From: Rostratula benghalensis
Lineage: Eukaryota; Chordata; Aves; Charadriiformes; Rostratulidae
Direction of reading: 5' to 3'
DNA length: 64,000 nt
Assembly: GCA_013399305.1 (NCBI GenBank)
Contig: VXAI01000038.1
Span: 5,604,751 to 5,668,750 of the forward strand
Shown here: piece by piece, positions 36,841 through 49,500 of the stretch
Layout: every line of letters starts with the position of its first letter
How positions within the stretch are numbered: position 1 is the stretch's first letter
Program-made: the position numbers and the translations under genes
The notes under the pieces: model-generated
The model's input: the letters and a program-made list of their open reading frames with translations, nothing else
The model's database searches: none
Told to the model about the DNA's origin: nothing

Positions 36841-38284
36841 AGAAGGCCTTTAAAGAGCTGTTCACTCAGAGAAACTTAACTGAAGTCAGTACTCTGGCAG
36901 TATTTTCACTTCAGCAAAACACATGTCTTAATAGAAGAAAAATCCAGGCACAGCATCTCCACCAGGCTTGACATGACAGCTCCATACACTTCCCTTGTGA
37001 GGCAACAACTCCTCATCTTATTTTATTCTCCACTAATCACTGGCACCAAAAAAAGAGCAAGGCAGCTATACCATATGTGTATGACTAGTCCTAGTCATCA
37101 CTGCAGAGGAGACTGGCTCTGACTTGGGAGAGGCAATCCAGTAATAAGCCTCAGCAAGGCTGCACTGATGGCATTCAGGGAAATAAGAAACCATCCATCC
37201 GTCGAGATCAGCTGCATTCTTGTGCCTCACTCCTTCACCTGACACACCACCAAGTCACCTTAGGAGATGCTCCCCTTCCTCTGCCCTTCCCCTCCTCACC
37301 TCCACAGTGGTGGGGTTTTAGAAAGGGGAAATCCAAGGAGGAGATGGAGAAACTGACCTAACTTTCCAGCCAAGCTGTAGGGACTATCGGGAAAACTTTA
37401 CTCAGTGGTTTTAAAATCCAGTTCTCAGAGAAAATAGGGAGTTAGCTGCTGGACAACAGCTAAACTTGCCTCTTAATTGACCACAAACTCTCCTGCCCCA
37501 CGTGGTGGTCTTGGTTCGCCTGGTAGAGATGAAAGCATCCCACCAGATGACAGCAATAGCCAAACCAGCCTTGCAAGACATTTCCCTTGGTCAACGGAGA
37601 CACTGACACATTTTTCATCCAATTTATTTCCACCCTACTCAAGTCCCATCTAGTTCCACTTTCTGTCACTGCTGAGCCAATGACAACAGAAGAGTTGAGT
37701 CATTCTCCTGAAAAACTTACACCCCCATTTCCTGCAGTGCTGGATTGTGCTGCTTCATCTTTTGTGACACCTTAAATGAAGCTGTGTCTAGGGTGGACTG
37801 AGCAGTCTGAAAAGCCCATTTCATTTAATTACAGATGAATATTGTATCGTTCCTTCTGCTCTATTGCACCACAGAGGAGAAAGGGGGATATAAAAAAAAA
37901 CCCCAAATCCTAAATTCAGTTTGTGAGTGTCTCATACCCTCTGCAAAGAATTGGACTTGTCACAGCAGTTCTCTGACTTCACTATTCTCTTTACAACTGT
38001 AAGGTAAGAAAATGCCCTTTTCCGCCATCTTTTGCCAGCTTTGTCTTCTTACGGTGGAGTTTGGTGTGCAGTGATGATGACTTGATGTAGCCTCTGACTT
38101 CAGCATAGATCTCCCGCAGACACCCATTGTTACTGAGTAAGAGAGAGCAGTGGGTTGATAACAAAAGATGCTGCAGACCTTTGGAAAGCTCGTTTAGCCT
38201 TCCCCTAGACACTGCCGTGCTTCTCTACATCTCAGAGCATCAGCTCTGGGAAGTACAGGCAATCCTCGCCTGTCCAACCGGCTG

Positions 38285-38370
38285 TAGGTGAACCTGCTTT
38301 AGTGGGGTGATTGGACCAGATGATCTCCAGAGGTCCCTTCCAACTCATTCTGTGACTCTGCGATTCTGTC
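38285..38370 (+). mobile_element. CR1 LINE 3' end fragment
   Basis: Contains GTAGGTGAACCTGCTTTAGT, GATTGGACCAGATGATCTCC, AGGTCCCTTCCAACTC and a degenerate ATTCTGTGACTCTGCGATTCTGT tail region. The middle wording (CCAGATGATCTCCAGAGG) differs from the copies at 16971 and 40612, so this is another CR1 subfamily. The left boundary is uncertain and could extend to about 38240. Confidence 0.87.
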
Positions 38371-40342
38371 ATTTAGCTTTCATCCAGTATTTGTGATTCC
38401 TGACTGAAGGCCAGAGGAATTGCTCTAACACAAATAAAGACTACTACTACTATCCTAACGTGCAATTGTAGGAGGGTCCTTGCTTTCTGTGGTGAATATC
38501 CTCCAAATTAAAGCTGGGATTGAATAAAAAAATCTGTTGCTCGATTCCCACCACATTTCATATTTGGAGCTATGATTTTTATCGCAGCTCCATCTTCAGT
38601 GTTATGAGAAACAGAATTTGTTAGCAGAGACCAAGCAGATAAGATCTTCCCAGGCCACATTGAACTGGTGCTGTGGAGTGGCAATTGCCTCAACCCAAAG
38701 ATAATTTCTTTCTCTTCACTGCAGAGCAGTCCAAAACCTTCTAAGTGTTGCAAAAGTATATTCTGTCCATGACAGCCCTTGAGGAATAGGAAATACCAGA
38801 CTGATCCAACTTGTTCACTCTCAGATAAAATAGCTCCATTCCTGATAAAGACTCTCCCCCTCCTACTTGCTTTCTCTGTCACTGCTGACTCTCTCCTCTT
38901 CACAAAGGACAAAGCTGATAAGAAGTCCCTCAGTTGTCAGCAGAGACAGATTGCTGGACTGATTTCAATCAAATGTTATTCCAGCAAGTTAAAATGCACC
39001 ACTTTGCTTAAATGGAGTAAAATAAAAAGACAGACATGACACTTCACACCCCCCTCTACCCGCCCCCCCCCCCAAAAAAAAAAAAAAAAAAAGTTCAGCA
39101 GTTCAGCTTTACATAGAAGAAGACAGGAGAAAAGTCTTTTCCCTGAAGTGATTTTTTACAAAACAGCTCTTTAAGCTCATGGAGAGAGCCTCTGGCTTGA
39201 CAACCCAAAATACAGGCACCAAGTTTAAGGGGTTCATGTTCCCGAGGGACACAGCAGTCGCAGATGGCCCAGCAGAAGCCAACACCTTGTACTTGCCTGT
39301 TTGCAGGCAGATGGGCTTTCCTTCACATCAGGCTGGCCCTCATGGCCTCTCAGCTGCAACCTCTGTGCCTTGTCAACCTTACACTAAAGTATTCTGCACT
39401 TTCAAAAATGGAAGCTTAAATTCCACACTTCAGTACCAAAATAGTACTAATAGACACCAAAATATCATGGCTGTTCCCTTGGAAAGAGCACATGGAAGCA
39501 GTTCTGCCTACCTGTTCTCCTGGACCAAACACTCACAGCAGTAAAGTTTCTATGGGCTGTTCAAGGGTGACTTTGTTCCAATGCAGAGACATCTGTACAC
39601 TGTGCTATGTTTGTATAAGAGGTCTGAGGAGAGAAAGCAGCTATAAAACCTTAGGGGTTATTTACTGTGACAGTAGCATTGTGAAATTTCACAACTCCCT
39701 GCTCTCACCTTTAGCAATTATCATCACCTAGTAACCAAAATGCCCCAAGTCTTTTACTGCAATATCAAACCCTCAGCACAGGAACCCAAGAAAAACATCC
39801 AAGATCAGACTGCGGGTCTCTAAAAGGACAAAGATGCCGTAAGAGCTATCAATCAACAAACGAAGGTAAGAAGGATGGCAGAGCTCAGCAAGTGCATCAG
39901 AAGCGTGGGTGGAAACACAGACAGGCATGATTTCCATCATGCTCTCACAACTGCATTTGGGTTTACGAGGACAATCCACAATATCATTCCTCCTCATCAC
40001 CACGAAGGACAAAACCCCATATATGTGTGTTTGATGGGGATTCATACAGGGCTACAGTATTTTCTTCTTGCTCACTTCTCATAAACCTTCCCTATAATTC
40101 TCTCTAATTTTGCCTGCCTTGGAAAACACACCTTCCAGATACTCTTGTCCTTACACCAGCAGAGAACCAGGGTTTGGAAAACATTGCCCCAAAAAGGCAC
40201 AAGCTGTGCTCCCTGTGCCTGCACTCAAATAAGCTCACTTTGTTTGGCACCAAGAAAGAGAAATGTTAGGAAATCCAGGAATCCTTCAGCTTTGACACGG
40301 TATGACGGTAGGATGCGCACCCTGAGCTGGACGCAGTGAACA
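38371..40342. other. Non-genic stretch
   Basis: No gene recognised. It includes an open frame of 134 codons at 38508-38912 minus without a recognisable motif, and a C11-A19 homopolymer pair at 39063-39092. Confidence 0.6.
39063..39092 (+). repeat. C11-A19 homopolymer pair
   Basis: Eleven C directly followed by nineteen A. The lengths may be unreliable, since such tracts are prone to assembly and sequencing error. Confidence 0.88.
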
Positions 40343-40392
40343 CACACTGCTGGCTCATGCTGAGCTTCTCATTAACCAACACCCCCAATTTA
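40343..40392. repeat. Possible fragment of an avian dispersed repeat, family unresolved
   Basis: The wording CTGCTGGCTCATGCTGAGC, CTTCTCATTAACCAACACCCCC resembles a sequence I remember as recurrent in bird genomic and cDNA sequence (a CTGGCTCATGTTGAGC to CACCCCCAA stretch). I cannot assign it to CR1 or an LTR family from memory, and neither edge is defined. Confidence 0.35.
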
Positions 40393-40537
40393 TTAGAGAA
40401 CTGGTAAAAGCAAGGATCTTGGGTAAAGTGTAGAGCTGTTCTCAGCTGTGGTGAGCTGCAGGTCATGGTGTGATTGCAACTTGTCTGTAGAGGCAGAACT
40501 GAGTTAATGACAGACAGTGCTGGGCTCAGCCTGATGG

Positions 40538-40860
40538 CAAAGTGCTCTCACAACCCAGAAAGCCAACTGCTTCCTGGGCTGCATCCCCAGCAGGGCAAGG
40601 GAGGGGATTCTTTAATTTTTCTTCACTGTGAGGGTGATGAAACACTAGAACGGGCTGCCCAAAGAGGTTGTGGAGTCTCCTTCTCTGGAGACATTCAAAA
40701 CCCATCTGGACACGTTCCTGTGTGACCTGATCTAGGTGTTCCTGCTCTGGCAGGGGGATTGGACTGGATGATCTTTCAAGGTCCCTTCCAGTCCCTGAGA
40801 TTCTGTGATTCTGCTCTCTACTCCACTCTGGGGAGGCCCTACCTGGAGTATAGGGCCCTC
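40538..40860 (+). mobile_element. Older CR1 LINE internal fragment, interrupted by a younger CR1
   Basis: Two pieces of one older CR1 flank an insert. The left piece (about 40538-40611) reads CACAACCCAGAAAGCCAACTG, CTGGGCTGCATC, CAGGGCAAGGGAGGGGATTCT. The right piece (from 40814) continues CTCTCTACTCCACTCTGGGG and AGGCCCTACCTGGAGTA. In intact CR1 copies these parts are contiguous (GGGGATTCTGCCCCTCTACTC...), so the 202 bp between them arrived later. The fragment comes from upstream of the CR1 3' end. The right edge fades at about 40850-40870. Confidence 0.85.
40612..40813 (+). mobile_element. Younger CR1 LINE 3' fragment nested in the older CR1
   Basis: It carries the CR1 3' region: CACTAGAACGGGCTGCCC, AAGAGGTTGTGGAGTCTCC, CATTCAAAACCCATCTGGAC, TGACCTGATCTAGGTGTTCC, GGATTGGACTGGATGATC, GGTCCCTTCCAGTCCC and GATTCTGTGATTCTG. 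The host has GATTCT at 40606-40611, and the insert ends in GATTCT at 40807-40812, followed by the rest of the host. The boundary is therefore a 6 bp duplication or microhomology identical to the CR1 tail unit. It is the same subfamily as the copy at 16971. Confidence 0.9.
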
Positions 40861-43800
40861 CTCCTGAAAACAAACTTTAGAGAGAAGTGCTGTGGTCTCA
40901 TGGCAGAGCTTAGCTTATACTTCAGTATGGACATGGCAGGTAGTGGTGGGCAGTGACTGTGTCACTCAACAGCAATCCTCTGGTTTACAGCAGCCTAAGG
41001 CTCCAGCCCCTTGTTTAAAAAGCTACACTGCTCCAAAACAAACAGAAAATGACCCATGGAAAACGCACATTACCACAGGCATTCATCTTATCACAGAGAT
41101 GCAGCACTCTGCTGTTCTCAGCTCTGCTATGAGTGTGTGCAGTTGCCAGCATGAGCCTGCCAGGGGAAAGAGAGCAAAAGGAACCATCTCCTTCCTGCCA
41201 CCTGGTGCTGAAATGTCACAGGGGGAACCTGGAGTCACTCCCAGCTGCCATGTTTCAACACAAGATATTATTCTTTGCTTTGCCAACTTGGCAAAGTGCA
41301 TCACAAAGTGCATCATTTTTCACCTGTAGAAACAGGTTCCCCATTATGGACTCCCACCCTGCCTGCAAACCCACTTGGGCATCACTGCGTCACCCAGGCC
41401 GTGGAGGGGAACTGTGAGTGAAAGCAGACCAGCAAGCCAGGAGAGATTCCTCATTGGGCTCTGCAGACAGGAGCCCTCCGAGGCTGCCACCACACTGCAG
41501 GCACCGTGATTCATTCGTAGCACAGGGGGGACTCGAGCACACCTCCCCTGTTGCACTGCCTTCAACTCCTGCCCCATTTCCTACACCCAGCACTGTGTGG
41601 TAGACACGTTCAGCTCCCCAGCTGGAGGTCATGCACGACTACAACTTTATTGTGTTGGAATAAAATTCCTCTGCTTTATTGCTGCCATAAGGTGGTTTTG
41701 TAGCCTGTGAAATGCAAGCAGGAAATAACCTCCTGCTTTGAAGCCCAGGACTGAGACACACCAGTCACTGCGTTTATGGTTCTGCAACCCCTGGACTTCA
41801 GCAGAAACAAGAGTAGTTCCTGGCCTGGATATCTTTCTTTGTTGTAATTACTTCTGTGTAACTATGACTAAGAAATCAGTATGGTTGTTTTGCATCTTCT
41901 GTGATTTCAGCTGTGGGTGTAGGTGAAGCTTTAGATCTCCAGCATTAAAGATTCCCTGTTACTTCTGTCTGTCCAAATTGACTATCAATGGGAAGTTTTG
42001 GGGTGCATCTGAGAAACTTTGCAGCGGAGAACATCTGACAGAGGCTGAGCTAGAAATTTATAACCCATGGCTACAAACCTACAAGCGCAGACCTTATCCC
42101 CTCCTGCCCAAGGGTGCAAAGAGATCCGTCTGTGCTTAAAATAAACAAACAGAACCCCCAAAACTCTCTACACACGGGGTGTTAAGACAAATAAGCTAAC
42201 ACAAGCGTGAAGCTGCTGCCAACAGACACACGTCTCTGACTGAGGGCACTGATCCCACATGGTTTAAACTCATGGCATCACATTCCCACATTCTCAGCAG
42301 CTTCCTTGGTTGCCACAGGCAAGACCAGAGGCAGGAGATTTCTACTGCTGCTGTGCTGGGGTGGAAACATCATGACTCCACAGGATAGCTCAGAAAATGA
42401 AGCTGAGACAAAGAGCCCAGGGCTCTGAGCTGCAGATATATGTACCCAACCCAACTGACTCATGCCTCTGCTGCCATTTCTTCACACTCCATTAAAGAAT
42501 GACAGCTTCTGGAGAGGAAACTGGCTGAGTACGTACATTAAAACCTGATCTGCCTCTGGCTTACTTCAAAAAATTATTTAGTTGAGCAGCAAGCTAAAAT
42601 GATCACAGTTCCCAAGAGACCATGTGATTCTCCAGATCTGTACAAAATATATAAAGTGCACAGCAATCATCTTTTCTGGTTAAGAAGCTGATACCATCAG
42701 GGAAAGTCAAAAGGTTAATTAATTAATTACTTTTTTAAAAGACAGAGATGACACAAGAGGGAATATGCTATAATACATTCTCAGCACACAGGCATTGATA
42801 GTACCTATGGAAGAGTTTGCTCGAAATATTTCCTAGCAGAAACAGCTACTTTGAGAAGATTGTAGGTACTTACATACTGCAGCAATGAAGCAGTAACCTT
42901 CTCTGGTGCTGGTCAGAGGGGAACAACAAAGGTATGCAATTTTTCTTGAGAGAAAGCAGTTACAACAATTGCTGTGGCCTCAGTATCTAACCAGGCTGTA
43001 CCAGAAACCATGCTCACTGCCCTCACACTACAAGCAAATGGCCTCGGCAAGGGGACCCAAACAAGAGTCTGGGCCCCACCTGCAGGTTCTGCCAGCTCAT
43101 CATCCCAGGTGGAAGCAATTCGTGATCCCAGATATTTGTAGGTCAGGCCCATCCCTGCTGGGCTATAAAGGGCAGTCTGGGGGTAAGAGTTGTGTTGGTT
43201 GTTGTTAAGTAGAAGAAGTTGGGTCTGGTGCTCCCCTGTTTGGGAAACATGACAGTGGAGGATATGGCTTTCCCTGACAAACTAAGCTCAGCATTTTCCA
43301 AGTTGTTGCTGATGTTTTCAAAGTTGTTGTGGGTTTTTTTTTGTTGTTTTTTTTTTTTAACTAAATTACTCAATGCTTTTCACGTCATTAAAAGTAAAGA
43401 AACCCAAATAAACTTGGATCTATGAGACTTTGAGGACTGACCCTGAAGTTTGTCAAAGCTGTGAGCCTTCTAGCACTCCTAATGGGAAAGGAGAAAAAAA
43501 TAAATGTGCTCGCAGGGTAAGCTGCTTTCAAATGGTTATTTCCAATGTAAGAATGACAGGATGTGCTTCAGGTGGGCTGTGAGTTCTCATCAGCCAGACT
43601 TTCCAGGTAAAACAAGCTGTCCAGGCAGTAATTGTGTCTGGCACCAGGCACCTGGCAGCTCTGAGATGTCATGTGGCTCATTTTCAGTAGTTTCACAGGG
43701 AACAGTTATTTCTACCAGCACACATACTTTGAACAAGTGCATTTTTCAAATTCTGCTCATTTCAGGCTGCTACTCCATGAATAATGTCCTCGGGCTGGTT

Positions 43801-44249
43801 TCTGTCAAGCTCTCTACGATGTACCCCATGCCATTGCTTCCCTAAGGGGTGGGGGGAATTGTGGTAACAGCACCCTGTTGTTGTGTTGCCAGTGAAATGC
43901 AGGCTTCATAATTTCCCTGCTTGCTTTAGCTCTGCCGAGAATCAGCAGATCCCCAAAGGAAGGAGGAAGTGAAAAATCGTCAGGACTTGAATGCAGAAGG
44001 CTTCACCCTTCATTTCTGGTGATACTGGAGGGACTCTTGGGTGTGCATCCCACTGAGGGTGAGACATCCCGAAGCAGCAGACAATTACCCTGGTCCACGC
44101 ATCAGCTCTGTAGAACTGGTTTTGTGGGTTATTCCCTTATCCTGCTGCATCATGTGGAAGAAAGGATAAGTGACTATGACTACATTTGGCCAAAGCTTCT
44201 GCATCGGATGTCACGGTACTATACTAAGAGTAAGAAATGGTGATCGTGG
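40861..44249. other. Non-genic stretch
   Basis: No gene recognised. Contents: a tiny tandem duplication of AAAGTGCATCA near 41294-41315, a (TTAA)n run near 42716-42729, and T-rich low complexity near 43330-43360. Open frames are short and unlike known proteins. Confidence 0.6.
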
Positions 44250-46060
44250 CAGCTCTTTACATTTCTGAGAAGCAAACAGAAAGGAAAGGCAAAGTGGGAA
44301 TATATGAAGCGACAGAGGTGTGTGTTAAAGAGTTGAGACAGTATCTAATGGTTTTTACACAGCTGAAAACAGTGAACTAAAACAAAAGGAAGGATGTAAA
44401 TGGACAAGAGGGATAACCACCAGGTCACAGACCTGCAGCACAGAGAAGCCTCCACACCAACAACCCCATAGGGAGGCACTATGTGAGAGATATGTAGTAT
44501 TTTCAAAAAATACTGTAATGACAAGAAAGGGGAAGCTGCTAGCTGTGGATATACAGTAAAAGCTGAGGAATGGTCAGAAAGCAGTAACAGATGTAGAGAA
44601 ATCTGTAGGCTGCAGAAGACGTTGATTTTGATAATCTTGGGAAGAAAAGAAATATTAAAAGTTAGCCTGATCAGCTGGAAAATGGTAGAGTTGTTGACCG
44701 TGATTCAGGAAAAGAAGACAATGCCAAGAAATACTTCTGTTCTATTTTTGGGACCCATATTATCTGAACTTTTCCATCCCCGCAGATATTAAACAAAATG
44801 TTACACAGCAGTTACTAATGCTAGACACTTCAAAATTAGCAAATCCAGATTAATGGCATCTTTTTCTTCAGAAAGACTTGCAAGAGATCTGGATAAGGAA
44901 CTTTACACATGGTTGATCTTGATTTCCAGTATATTTGGACTATCAGAGTTAACAAAAAAATGCACCAATGTTTTGAAATAATAAAGTGGATAATCTAGGT
45001 AATTATAAGCCTATCAATCCAAGATTGCTTTCCCGCACAATAATAAAATAGCTCATAAAGAAAACAATTTATCAAGAACTAAAGATGGTGAATAGAATTT
45101 GGCAAATCAGTGTGGATTAGAGGAGAATAAATTTGCCATCTTGGTATTTTCAGTGATAATGAACAACCATACTGCTGGAATGAGTTGCTGTATTGTCTGA
45201 TTTCAGAAAAGCATTTGATTTGGTATTACATGAGGTGTTGACCACAAAGCAAGGATAATACCAACACGGTACAGGGCTCTCAAGCAAAATGAATCCCAGT
45301 GTAGCAAGAGGTCTCACATGTACATGCAAACAGGAGAATATTGCCTAACAATTCTGTTTTCCGCATGGTCCTTTTGGAATCTGTTATTGAGTTTTCTGCT
45401 ACTCAGTTTTCCCTCCATGTCAAGGAAAAATCCCTTGAAATCATCCCGTAAAGTTTGCTGGTGACTAACATCTGAGGGACCGGTAAATTTAACAGGGCAG
45501 CATACTATTCAGAACAATCTGGATTGCCTGGATACAATAGCCCAGGTGAGGCTTTTGAAAGAAAAATAAGACAGTGTTTACTAGACAGAGGCAATTCAGC
45601 CTTGGAAAGAAATGACTCTGAAAAGGCCACGAGGTCTCTGCTCATCGCCAGCTCAATGGAAGAGCAATGGAAATAAAACTCTCAGGAGCACCTTGAAATG
45701 AGAAAACAGGTATGAGGCTGCTGTAGCACCTTATTCTGTGCTGATGTTGACAAATAAGAAAGAAGTTGGATAGCTGGAAATGCATCATACAAAAGCCATG
45801 AGCCTTATGAAAGAACTGGGGGATGGGTTTTTTTAACATAGGATGCTTCTGGAGAGTAATTGATTTAGTTTATCCCAGAAGAGGCTGAAGGACTCGAGTA
45901 TGTCCTGCACGTACATACTCAAGAAACAGGACACTGGTGATAGGACAATCCCAGTGGCAGAAGATGTTCTAGGAGCTGACAGCTGAAAGCAGGCAAATTC
46001 AGATAAGCAAGAAAAACCACGTATTTGACTCGTAGTGATTGGAGCTGCCACAGTCGAGCA
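44250..46060 (+). mobile_element. Ancient degraded CR1-type LINE with reverse-transcriptase remnant
   Basis: About 1.8 kb similar to old CR1 elements known from turtles, crocodiles and birds. Landmarks on the plus strand: GATTTTGATAATCTTGGGAA and GCTGGAAAATGGTAGAGTTG (about 44620-44700); ATACTTCTGTTCTATTTTTG (44730s); TAGGTAATTATAAGCCTATC (about 44996-45016), the RT segment reading N-Y-K-P-I; and 45199-45231, which translates D-F-R-K-A-F-D-L-V-L-H, RT motif A with its first catalytic Asp kept. Near 45990 CAGGCAAATTCAGATAAGCA matches the 3' portion. Frames are broken by many stops and shifts, so the element is dead. The 5' endonuclease part is not visible, and both edges are approximate. Confidence 0.82.
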
Positions 46061-46540
46061 GCACAGCATGACCAAACACACTCCTGTCAGGAGACAGATC
46101 TCCGCAGGTAACAGCAAGGCAAAACCTGTGAGCAGATCTGATGAATGGGGAGCAGAAATAGGAGCTGATCCAGACAGTCGGGCTAATGGAGGGGAAAGCT
46201 ATGACTGAAAGGTGAAATTGCAATGTGAAGGCATTGCAGGAGCACCTAAGGGTGTGAAGATTGAGTAATATATCCAGACTGATGTGCATGACATTTACCT
46301 AGCAGTTATTTGCCATCTATAGTCACTGATTTCAGACCCTCATTCTTTAAACACAGCAAATCATTCAGGGGAAGGAAGATTCAGCAAAAACCCATGAATG
46401 CAGTTAACTGATTGAGGTATTTTCTTTCCTTTCACATATGAGGTGCCAGAATCTCACTGCCTGTCTAAGCAAGAGAAACTTCTGATGTTCAGACAATAGA
46501 ACTGTGGAAACTTGATTCTTAAAATAGAAAGAGGGAAAAA

Positions 46541-46567
46541 GGGGGGAAAAAAAAAAAAAAAAAAAAA
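46541..46567 (+). repeat. G6-A21 homopolymer pair
   Basis: Six G followed by twenty-one A, preceded by a purine-rich stretch. Family not assigned. Confidence 0.85.
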
Positions 46568-49500
46568 GACATATGTAAAATATAAACCTGTGCTTGAGGA
46601 GCAGAACTTTCCACTTCTCCCTTTTGTAAGAGGAGAGGAAGGAATTACTACTTTGTACCCCCTGATACTTCAAGTTCTTTCAGATGAGATTTAATCACTC
46701 AAGAGAGCTGTTTGGAGCTTTTGTTCAAGACTTCATGCAACTAAGAGAGAAGCAAGTGCCACTTCAGAACCTTATGTTGTAATGATTGAAACGATAAAGA
46801 GAGGCAAAGATCTTTTGATCTGCATGTTCCCAAATAGTCCTAACTGTGCCTGAAAGCACTTGCTTCCCAAACCAATCCTCGACTTACCCCAGATACTTGA
46901 TGACTTACTGGTGGCATTCAGTAAGAGGTAGCCAACTGCAACAGACTCTCTAATTATAGCATGACCTGTTGCTAATCACTGTTTGACTAACCCACTGCTG
47001 TTATGTTATCACACTAAATAAATAATCTCCACTCTTCTCTGGCAGTGTTTACAGAGCTGATTTCCCACTCGGTTTGGACTCAAAGCTGTAAACAGTCCCC
47101 CAGTGACACCAGCTGCTCCAGTCAGACCCTGCGGGTGGGAGCCCTCCCTCACACATCTGTTAGTGACAGTGATGGACACAAGTGATGAGCATATGTGACA
47201 GCCACCGCCTTGGCCAAAAAATGGCCAACTCAGCTGAGGTCTTCAGGAGCTGGAAGTATGGACTGACGTGGCTGCAAGGGAGGTGCTGAGGATCCCAAGA
47301 GCCCCTGAGCAGGACCATTTCCGAACACAATGTTGTCAAGGCAATGCACCAGTTTTGTCAAATAGCAGAAGATTTGAAATTTCCACTTTTAATTCCCAAG
47401 TACAAAGAATCTCTGACTTTCTGGCAGTTATAGCCAACCCTGTGAAGATTCTAGCAAATAAATTAACTGGTAAGAAAACTCACGGGAACAGTAAATTTTT
47501 AACTGAATATTGTGCACTACTTAATAAAATGTTCTGAATTCGCAATAGCAAGAACTAGCAATGAAAATGTGGATTGGTGACTAAGATAATTCAACTTGGG
47601 CAAAGGAGTCAACAGCGTGTCTTGTACATTCCATGAAACTTGAGAAAAACTAGCTGCAGTATGAGCAACCAAAAAATTGCAATTAATGGTCCACAAATTG
47701 AAAATAAGTATAGGAAAGAATCTATGTGCTGTCAACAAAGTTTATCAGTCATATTACTTAACCTAAAATGAATCTACATCTAAAATTGTCCAGTATAAAC
47801 ATAGGTATTCAATCATATACTCCCCATAGTTATTGGGAGTGAGATACTCCTTACTCTTGAGCTCACCTGGACTCATGGTGTGCTCCTCTTGTGCTAAATT
47901 AGTTTGGAAGTTGGAATTATTATCCCTGCTCAGATTGCAGGGATATATGCACAGGATAGTTTGTGACACTGGGAACAGGCTTGGCATCAGGAGACAAGCA
48001 GCATCACTGAAGGTCTTTATTTTGAAATGATGTAGTTTTAAACAAGGAAAATGTTTGGTCATAACCAGATACAACAGGTTAAGAAAGACCCCAAATTCCT
48101 CAGCTTTTGTGTCTGAAAAATGGGATACACAGCATGTCTTTTGAGGATTCCTATAGGGGCAGAAGTCTGATTCAGGAAAAGAGCTTCTGGTAGCCATGGA
48201 GGTTGTAAATCCTCTTCATTTACAAGCTACCTTTCGTCACATTTCACAAATAGATCCTTACTTTCACCCAACTGTTTAAGCTTCATTCTTTCATGGTCTT
48301 AGTACTTATGTCAAACTTTTGTTGTACTGAATGTGCATCAGCTGGGGTCTAAGCTGACCAGGTCTGAACAACTGCAAACAATCTCAATTGCACCACAGGA
48401 ACAGGAAAGCAAAAGTTGCCAAGTTTCCTTTAAGAAGGTGCAGAGGGGAATTCACACCTTACCTAGCACATCTGTAAGATGCTCCAGCCTATGTAATTTC
48501 CTCCTCCTTGTTTCCAGGCACATACATGGCAGTGCAGCAAGCATAGCAATGCCAAGGACGACACAGTGCTGCTCTACAAATTGTGTAGGTATTTATAAAA
48601 ACACAAAAAGTGGCTTTAAAAGTTGGTATTGTGATTTCCTGTCATTTTGTACTCCCTTTATATAGTACAGAGATACACAGTGGTGGAGAAGGAGTAGCTG
48701 CATCCTACAGATGCAGTTTAGTATTTTGAGACTGCTTTTAAAAACTCATATGTGGGTGTTTGCCAAAGTATCTTTTTTTATATTTTCTTCGCTACTGCTG
48801 AAACAACCAACTTTTACTCATATTTACACAGTCTATCATAAAGTAAATTTAAAAACCTACTTGTCCTAAGAAGTTGTAAAGCACTAAATTAGCCAAAAAT
48901 AAATGTTCTTGTTGGGAAACAAGTTCCAGATGTTTCTGCCAGGTTCCTTCTATCCGAAGCTATGGTCTGCAACCCAGACTGGATAAAAAGGAAAAAACTT
49001 TCACTGTTGTTGAAACCAAGAAAGATAATCACTTGAGAGGCATTTCTATCCATGCTCCACGGACATCTTTCCCAGGACTGGAAGGGAAAATCAGCGGGGC
49101 CTTGGGTCACATGGTGCTAATGGGAAATCTTGAGTCCCTGCCAAAGCTTCCTCAGGATATGGGTGTGAGCAGAACTGGGACACCAGAAGGAGGGCCACAA
49201 GGCCAATATGAAAATGGAGGCTTTTCATGTGCACTTTCCTTATGCACGGCCAAGAACTACTGCTGGTGTGAAATGGGCAAGTCACCAGATGGGCAATTCC
49301 TTCAGAAAGTCTCCTCTTCCCCATGTCACTTGCTATTACAAGGACAGGTATAACACAAAATATCTATCTGGTGGGTCTTCTACGCTCTTAGGAAAGTAAT
49401 TTAGCCAATTAGTGCCTATTTCCCCTTCCACCTTTTTTATCCATTTGAATCAAAACTTGCTGGGGACGGGACAGTGTTTAATGCAGCTGTGGCATCCTTG

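Larger units (their letters stand above)
17739..38284. other. Region 5' of the HTR4 start codon, no gene recognised
   Basis: About 20.5 kb with no coding exon, RNA gene or LTR pair that I can support. It should hold any HTR4 5'UTR exon and promoter, but I see no CpG island or clear core promoter; an A-rich AAATAAAAAGG-like stretch about 80 bp 5' of the start codon is not enough to call one. Long open frames, including 205 codons at 26336-26953 plus, have no recognisable domain. Contents: the 30 bp repeat pair at 18351 and 19041, poly-A or A-rich tracts at 20761-20790, 21031-21110, 21816-21836, 30332-30344 and 36773-36791, an (AACC)n run near 36819-36840, and AT-rich unique sequence at 33560-34290. 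Confidence 0.6.

Noticed and set aside
38508..38912. 134-codon open frame on the minus strand that looks fairly protein-like
   Set aside because: Balanced composition but no domain, no splice signals that extend it and no similar known protein that I can name.
41294..41315. Tandem AAAGTGCATCA duplication
   Set aside because: Only two short units; a common replication-slippage product with no further structure.
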